Position numbers and translations under genes: made by a program. This document shows positions 60,132-64,000 of a stretch of DNA of 64,000 nt, in pieces. Below the pieces are notes generated by a model that was not told the origin of the DNA, made no database searches, and saw nothing but the letters and a program-made list of their open reading frames with translations. Position 1 is the stretch's first letter. Every line of letters starts with the position of its first letter. This DNA comes from Cephalopachus bancanus (taxonomy: Eukaryota > Chordata > Mammalia > Primates > Tarsiidae): NCBI GenBank assembly GCA_027257055.1, contig JAPVLO010000891.1:248001-312000 (forward strand), written 5' to 3'.

Positions 60132-60763
60132 CTTTTTTTCTTTTTATTGTAAAGATGTGGGGTACAATTCAGAGTAAGATATACAAACATTGATTATGCA
60201 GGTACCCTTGTTGATGAGATGTGCCCCTCCTCTCCAGCCATTTCCTTCAACTGTCAATCCCACCATCCCTCCCCTGACAGTTTCCTACTACTGCCAATCC
60301 CTTTCTTATAGTATTATAATTGTTCAAGGTCTGCTCATGAGTGAGAATATATGGTACTCTGTTCTTTGTTTCTGTGATAGATCACTGAGTATGATAAACT
60401 CCAAATCCATCCAAGTTGCTGCAAAGCCAATATGTTTGTCCTTCTTTATGGCTGCGAAGTATTGCACTGTGTATGTACCACATTTTTTGTCCAGTTCAGC
60501 TTCGATGTGCAACATGGTTGGTTCCATGTTTTTGCTATTGTGAATAAAGCTGCAACAAACATATGTGTGCAGGTATCTTTTTTTGTAGAATGGTTTGAGT
60601 CCTCCAGGTATATTCCCAATAAGGAAATTGCTGGGTCATATGGAAGGTCAATTTCTAGTTCTTTCAGAAATTGCCACACTGTCTTACAGAGAGGTTACAC
60701 TAGTTTGCATTCCCACCAGCACTGTAGAAGCATTCCTTTTTCTCCACATCCTCGTCAGCATCT
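60132..60763 (-). mobile_element. 5'-truncated L1 (3'UTR and ORF2 tail)
   Basis: Antisense lineage-specific L1 3' end: ttattgtaaagatgtggggt, duplicated tgacagtttcc...ctgccaatcc, and the ORF2 C-terminus. Target duplication approximates ggatattggcctttct (60117-) and ggattttagcctttct (60764-). It lies in ancient L1 no. 2. The 117- and 134-residue plus-strand frames are antisense shadows. Confidence 0.92.
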
Positions 60764-62209
60764 GGATTTTAGCCTTTCTAATAGGTGTGTAGTGGTATCT
60801 CATTATTGTAATTTACAGTTCCCTAATGGCATATGATGTTGAACATTTATTCACTTTTTTATTTGTCATCTTATTTGGAGAAGCATCTGTTCAAATCTTT
60901 TGCTCACTTTTTAAATGGGTTGTTTGTTTTCTTATTGTTGAGTTTTAAATGTTTTTTGTATATTTAGGATAGAATTCCTTTATTATATGTGTTTTGCAAA
61001 TATTTTCTCCAGCCTGTGGCTTGTCTTTTGCTGGGCACATGCTTTTAATTTTAAAGAAATCCACTTGTCATTTTTTTTCTTTTGTGAGTTGGATTTTTGG
61101 TGTTTTATCTAAAAGTCATTGGTAAATTAAAGTCCCCTAGATTTTCTCCTGTGTTATCTTCTAGGAGATTTATATTTATAGTTTTGCATTTTACATTTAG
61201 GCTTATAATCTATTTGGAGTTAATCTTTTGTGAAAGGTATAAGGTCTGTGTGTAGATTCATTTTATGCATGTAGATGCCCCATTGTTTCAGCACCATTAA
61301 TTGAAAAGACTAATCTTTTCTTTTAAAGATCAGTTGTTTATATTTGTGTGGTCTATTCTTGGATTTCTGCTTTATTTTGTTGATTTCTCTTTTTGTTTAC
61401 CAATACCACATTCTCTTCATTATTGTAGTTTTATAGTAAGTCTTGTAGTTATATAATGTCATCCTCTAACTTTGTTCTTTAATATTGTACTGACTATCTG
61501 GGTTTTGAGACTTTCCATATAAACTTTAATATCAGATGATCAATATTGACAAAATAAATGGCCAAGATTTTAAGATCACATTAAATCTATAGATCACATT
61601 GGGAAGAATTAACATCTTAATGGCATTGAGATTTTTCCTCCATGAACACAAAATATCTCTCAATTTATTTAAATTGTTTTTGATTTCTTTTAACAGAATC
61701 TGTAGTTTTCCTCAGATAGATGTTATATATATATTGTCAGATTTACTCCTATTTCATTTTTGGATGCTAATGTAAATGGTAGTGTGTTTTCATTTCAAAT
61801 TCCAATTGCCCATTGTTAGTATATAAGAAAACAAATGACTTTTGTATATTAGCCACATATCCTGAAACTTTGCTGTACTCATTTATTAGTTCAGTAAATT
61901 TTTTAATTAATTCTTTAGAATTTCCTACACAGACTATCAGGCCATCTGTGAAGACAGTTTTACTTATTCCTTCTCACTCTGTATATCTTTTATTTATTTT
62001 TCTTTTTTTATTATGTTAGGTAGCACTTCCAGAACAATGTTAAAGAAGATCCCTGAAAGGGTACTTGGCTGCTTTGTTCCTGATCTTAACAAGAAAGCAT
62101 GTAGTTTTCCACCATTATAAGATAGTTATGTGTGGTTTTTGTATGTTTTTTAAATAAAATTGAGAAAATTTACCTCTATTTCTAGTTTGCTGAGAGTTTT
62201 TAATCATAA
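60764..62209 (-). mobile_element. Ancient L1 no. 2, ORF2 body
   Basis: Antisense ORF2: taataggtgtgtagtggtat ctcatt, atattttctccagcctgtgg cttgtc, gttaatcttttgtgaaaggt ataaggtctgtgtgtag, catccttggct-like region with agggtacttggctgctttgt, ending ctagtttgctgagagttttt aatcataaatg. The expected continuation is replaced at about 62210 by a younger L1. Confidence 0.88.
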
Positions 62210-62550
62210 ATGTTTAAGATAGATATTTCTTGCTGATGGAGTGAACCTTTCATCATTATGTAGTGGTCTTCTGTATCTTTTTAAATTTTTGATAGCTTAA
62301 ATGGTATGTTGTCTGAAATTAGGATCATGATTCCTCCTTTCTTTTGTGTTCTGTTCACCTGAAAATTTGTTTCCCATTCTCTTACTTTGAGTCTCTGGGT
62401 GTTCTTTCTAGTGAGATGGGTCTCTTGAAGGGAATATATAGTTGCCTGGTGACATTTTATCCATTTTGCCATTCTATGTCTTTTCAGTGGTGCATTTAGT
62501 CCATTCACATTTAGGCTAATTATTGAAATGTGAGAGTTGATCCCTATCAT
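62209..62550 (-). pseudogene. L1 ORF2 N-terminus (endonuclease), truncated; element E
   Basis: MIGINSHISIISLNVNGLNA begins at 62550 and reads 89 residues through the endonuclease start (SLQETHLTRKNTQRLKVREW, KKGGIMILISDNIPFKLSKI) to a stop at 62281. Homologous sequence continues to the junction. It lacks most catalytic residues and the whole RT, so there is no function. Confidence 0.93.
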
Positions 62551-62649
62551 AAGGTTCTTATTGAGTTGTTGTTGTTCTTCTTTGTTTTTTGTCTTTCTTT
62601 TGGTTTTGGGATTGGTTCGTGTGTGTTTTACTCTTTTTCCTATACTCTA

Positions 62650-63593
62650 GTGAAGAACGTTGTTGTTCTTTTTTCCTTTTCTTCTGTGTTTAGTACTTTT
62701 TTAAGTGTTTCTTGTAGAGGGGGTCTGGTGGCAGTGTAAGTTCTTAGGGATTGGATATCTGGGAAAGATTTTAATTCTCCCTCACTGATGAAGCTTAGCT
62801 TGGCTGGGTAGGTTATTCTTGGTTGAAATTGTTTATCTTTTAGGACTTTGAAGATCGTACTCCAAGCTCTCCTAGCCTGAAGGGTTTCTGTAGATAAATC
62901 TGATGCTATTCTAATTGGTCTTCCATGGTAGGTGATCTGGCCTTTTTTCCTTGCTGCTTTTAGGATTTTTTTCTTTTATACCTACTTTGTTTAGGCAAAT
63001 TATTATGTGTCTGGGAGTTGGTCTTCTCATTTGTTGTCTTCCAGGGGTTCTCTGAATTTCTTGTGTTTGAATTTTCTCATCACTGATGAGATGAGGGAAA
63101 TTTTCTTCAATAATCTCATGGAATGTTTGTTCCAGGGTGGCCTCTGTCTCTCTTTCTTTTTCAGGAAGTCCAATTACTCTTAGGTTCAGTCTCTTGAAGT
63201 AAGGCTCATCTCTTGAAGGGTTTTTTTCTGTCTTTTTATGCTTCTTTTCTATGTTTTTGGCAGTTTGGGTTATTTCTATATTTTTGTCCACAAGCTCTGA
63301 GATTCTTTCTTCTGCTTGGCTAATTCTTCTTTCTATGATTATCTGTTTGTCATTTTTTTCATTCACAGTATTCTTTACTACTGTTATCTCAGTTATCAAT
63401 GCCTTCCCAGTTTCTTCTTGACTCTCCTCAATTCTTTTTGATCTCTCCATTAATGTCTTGATATCTAGGTTTGTAGTTTGAGACCAGTCATTCTGGGGGC
63501 TCTTCATTGTTTGCATTCTGAATCAGTTTTCTCAATGTTTATCCTCACAGGGTTTTGGGAGTGACCCATACACTTCTTTTGGTTTTTCTTCAT
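62650..63593 (-). pseudogene. L1 ORF1, longest surviving frame; element E
   Basis: The start aligned with element F is the ATG at 63593, one frameshift away from the main frame. From 63516 to 62911 a 201-residue frame holds the coiled coil (ISQAEERISELVDKNIEITQ), RRM-like core (FKRLNLRVIGLPEKERETEA; ENFPHLISDEKIQTQEIQRT) and the start of the C-terminal domain (TPRHIIICLNKVGIKEKN). It then shifts frame near 62911. About two thirds of a normal ORF1p is readable. Confidence 0.93.
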
Positions 63594-64000
63594 TTGTGTA
63601 GATTTTTCTCTCTCCCCCTTTCCCTCCCTTTCATTAATTCTGGTTTTCAGGGAAGGTGGGGTTGCTTTTACTTCTTTTTTTCAATCTCCTGTTCTTCCTT
63701 ATGAGGGTCCTCTGGCTTTGTTCACTTTTGAAGCTGGACTGTGGATTGGGGGCTGTACTTTTTGCAGTTTTGGGGTTTAATTGAGGAGGAAGCTGTGATT
63801 CAGAGTTTATCTGCAGAACCCAGTATCCACCAACAGGTGTATGGGCACACTGGAAGCCATTTCCCACTGCCTTACAATCTGTCCACGCAGCGGGGTTTAG
63901 GTTTGCTCCCTGGAACAAAAGGAGGTACAAAAAAGGAAAATAATGGAAGAAGGGGGAATCAAAAGGAAGTTAGAGGGAGAGAAGAGTGAGAGGGAAAACA

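Larger units (their letters stand above)
62209..64000 (-). mobile_element. L1 lacking its 3' half, runs off the window (element E)
   Basis: Minus-strand L1 of the element F type: the N-terminal part of ORF2 (62209-62550), ORF1 (about 62650-63593) and 5'UTR from 63594 to the window end. All ORF2 sequence beyond the first ~110 codons, and the 3'UTR, are missing at the 62210 junction with ancient L1 no. 2, so this is a deletion product and not a normal insertion end. Confidence 0.92.

Overview
The window is mammalian, and more narrowly primate, nuclear DNA. It is AT-rich and intergenic, and I find no protein-coding host gene, tRNA, rRNA or other functional RNA. Primate origin rests on dimeric 7SL-derived Alu elements. 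Six of the seven Alus share lineage-specific features: the head lacks one base in GGCTCA-GCCTG, the 3' end reads GAGACTCCAACTC before the A-tail, and the right arm contains a GTGGCC...GGCCAC hairpin. The seventh resembles AluJ. I see no AluS/AluY and no lemur- or loris-type Alu. A tarsier is therefore my best guess (inference, about 0.65), and the genus is not proven.

Layout. 1-16750 is mostly unassigned AT-rich sequence carrying ancient debris: MIR, L2, MLT1-like LTRs and a Tigger/MER2 DNA transposon. It also holds one Alu (61-353), one AluJ-like copy (15040-15352), a 5'-truncated L1 inside an LTR (6952-7770) and a small retroposed LTR-transcript end with a GAAA/GA microsatellite tail (4601-4817). 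16755-32205 is one ancient minus-strand L1 split by at least four younger insertions. These are an Alu, a short 5'-inverted L1 (18160-18660), a large plus-strand L1 that has lost its 3' half (18727-23650), and a 7.4-kb full-length minus-strand L1 that itself carries two Alus (23941-31668). 32206-51700 returns to unassigned sequence with MIR, L2, old L1 and LTR fragments, many CA/GA/TG microsatellites, and two lineage-specific L1 fragments, one of them inverted. 52025-64000 is a second ancient minus-strand L1. It is split by nested MLT1-like LTRs, a full-length L1 (53288-59674), a truncated L1 (60132-60763), and finally a deletion-type junction at about 62210 that fuses it to another L1 running off the end.

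How it works together: the only genes are the ORF1 (RNA-binding chaperone) and ORF2 (endonuclease/reverse transcriptase) reading frames of L1 retrotransposons. All of them are broken by stops, frameshifts, insertions, deletions or catalytic substitutions. L1-type insertion explains most of the architecture: target-site duplications, A-tails, twin-priming inversions, Alus and the retroposed LTR end. I found no previously undescribed system. The most notable unexplained structure is a 78-bp inverted copy (52346-52423 and 53063-53140, about 95% identical) joining an LTR and an old L1.
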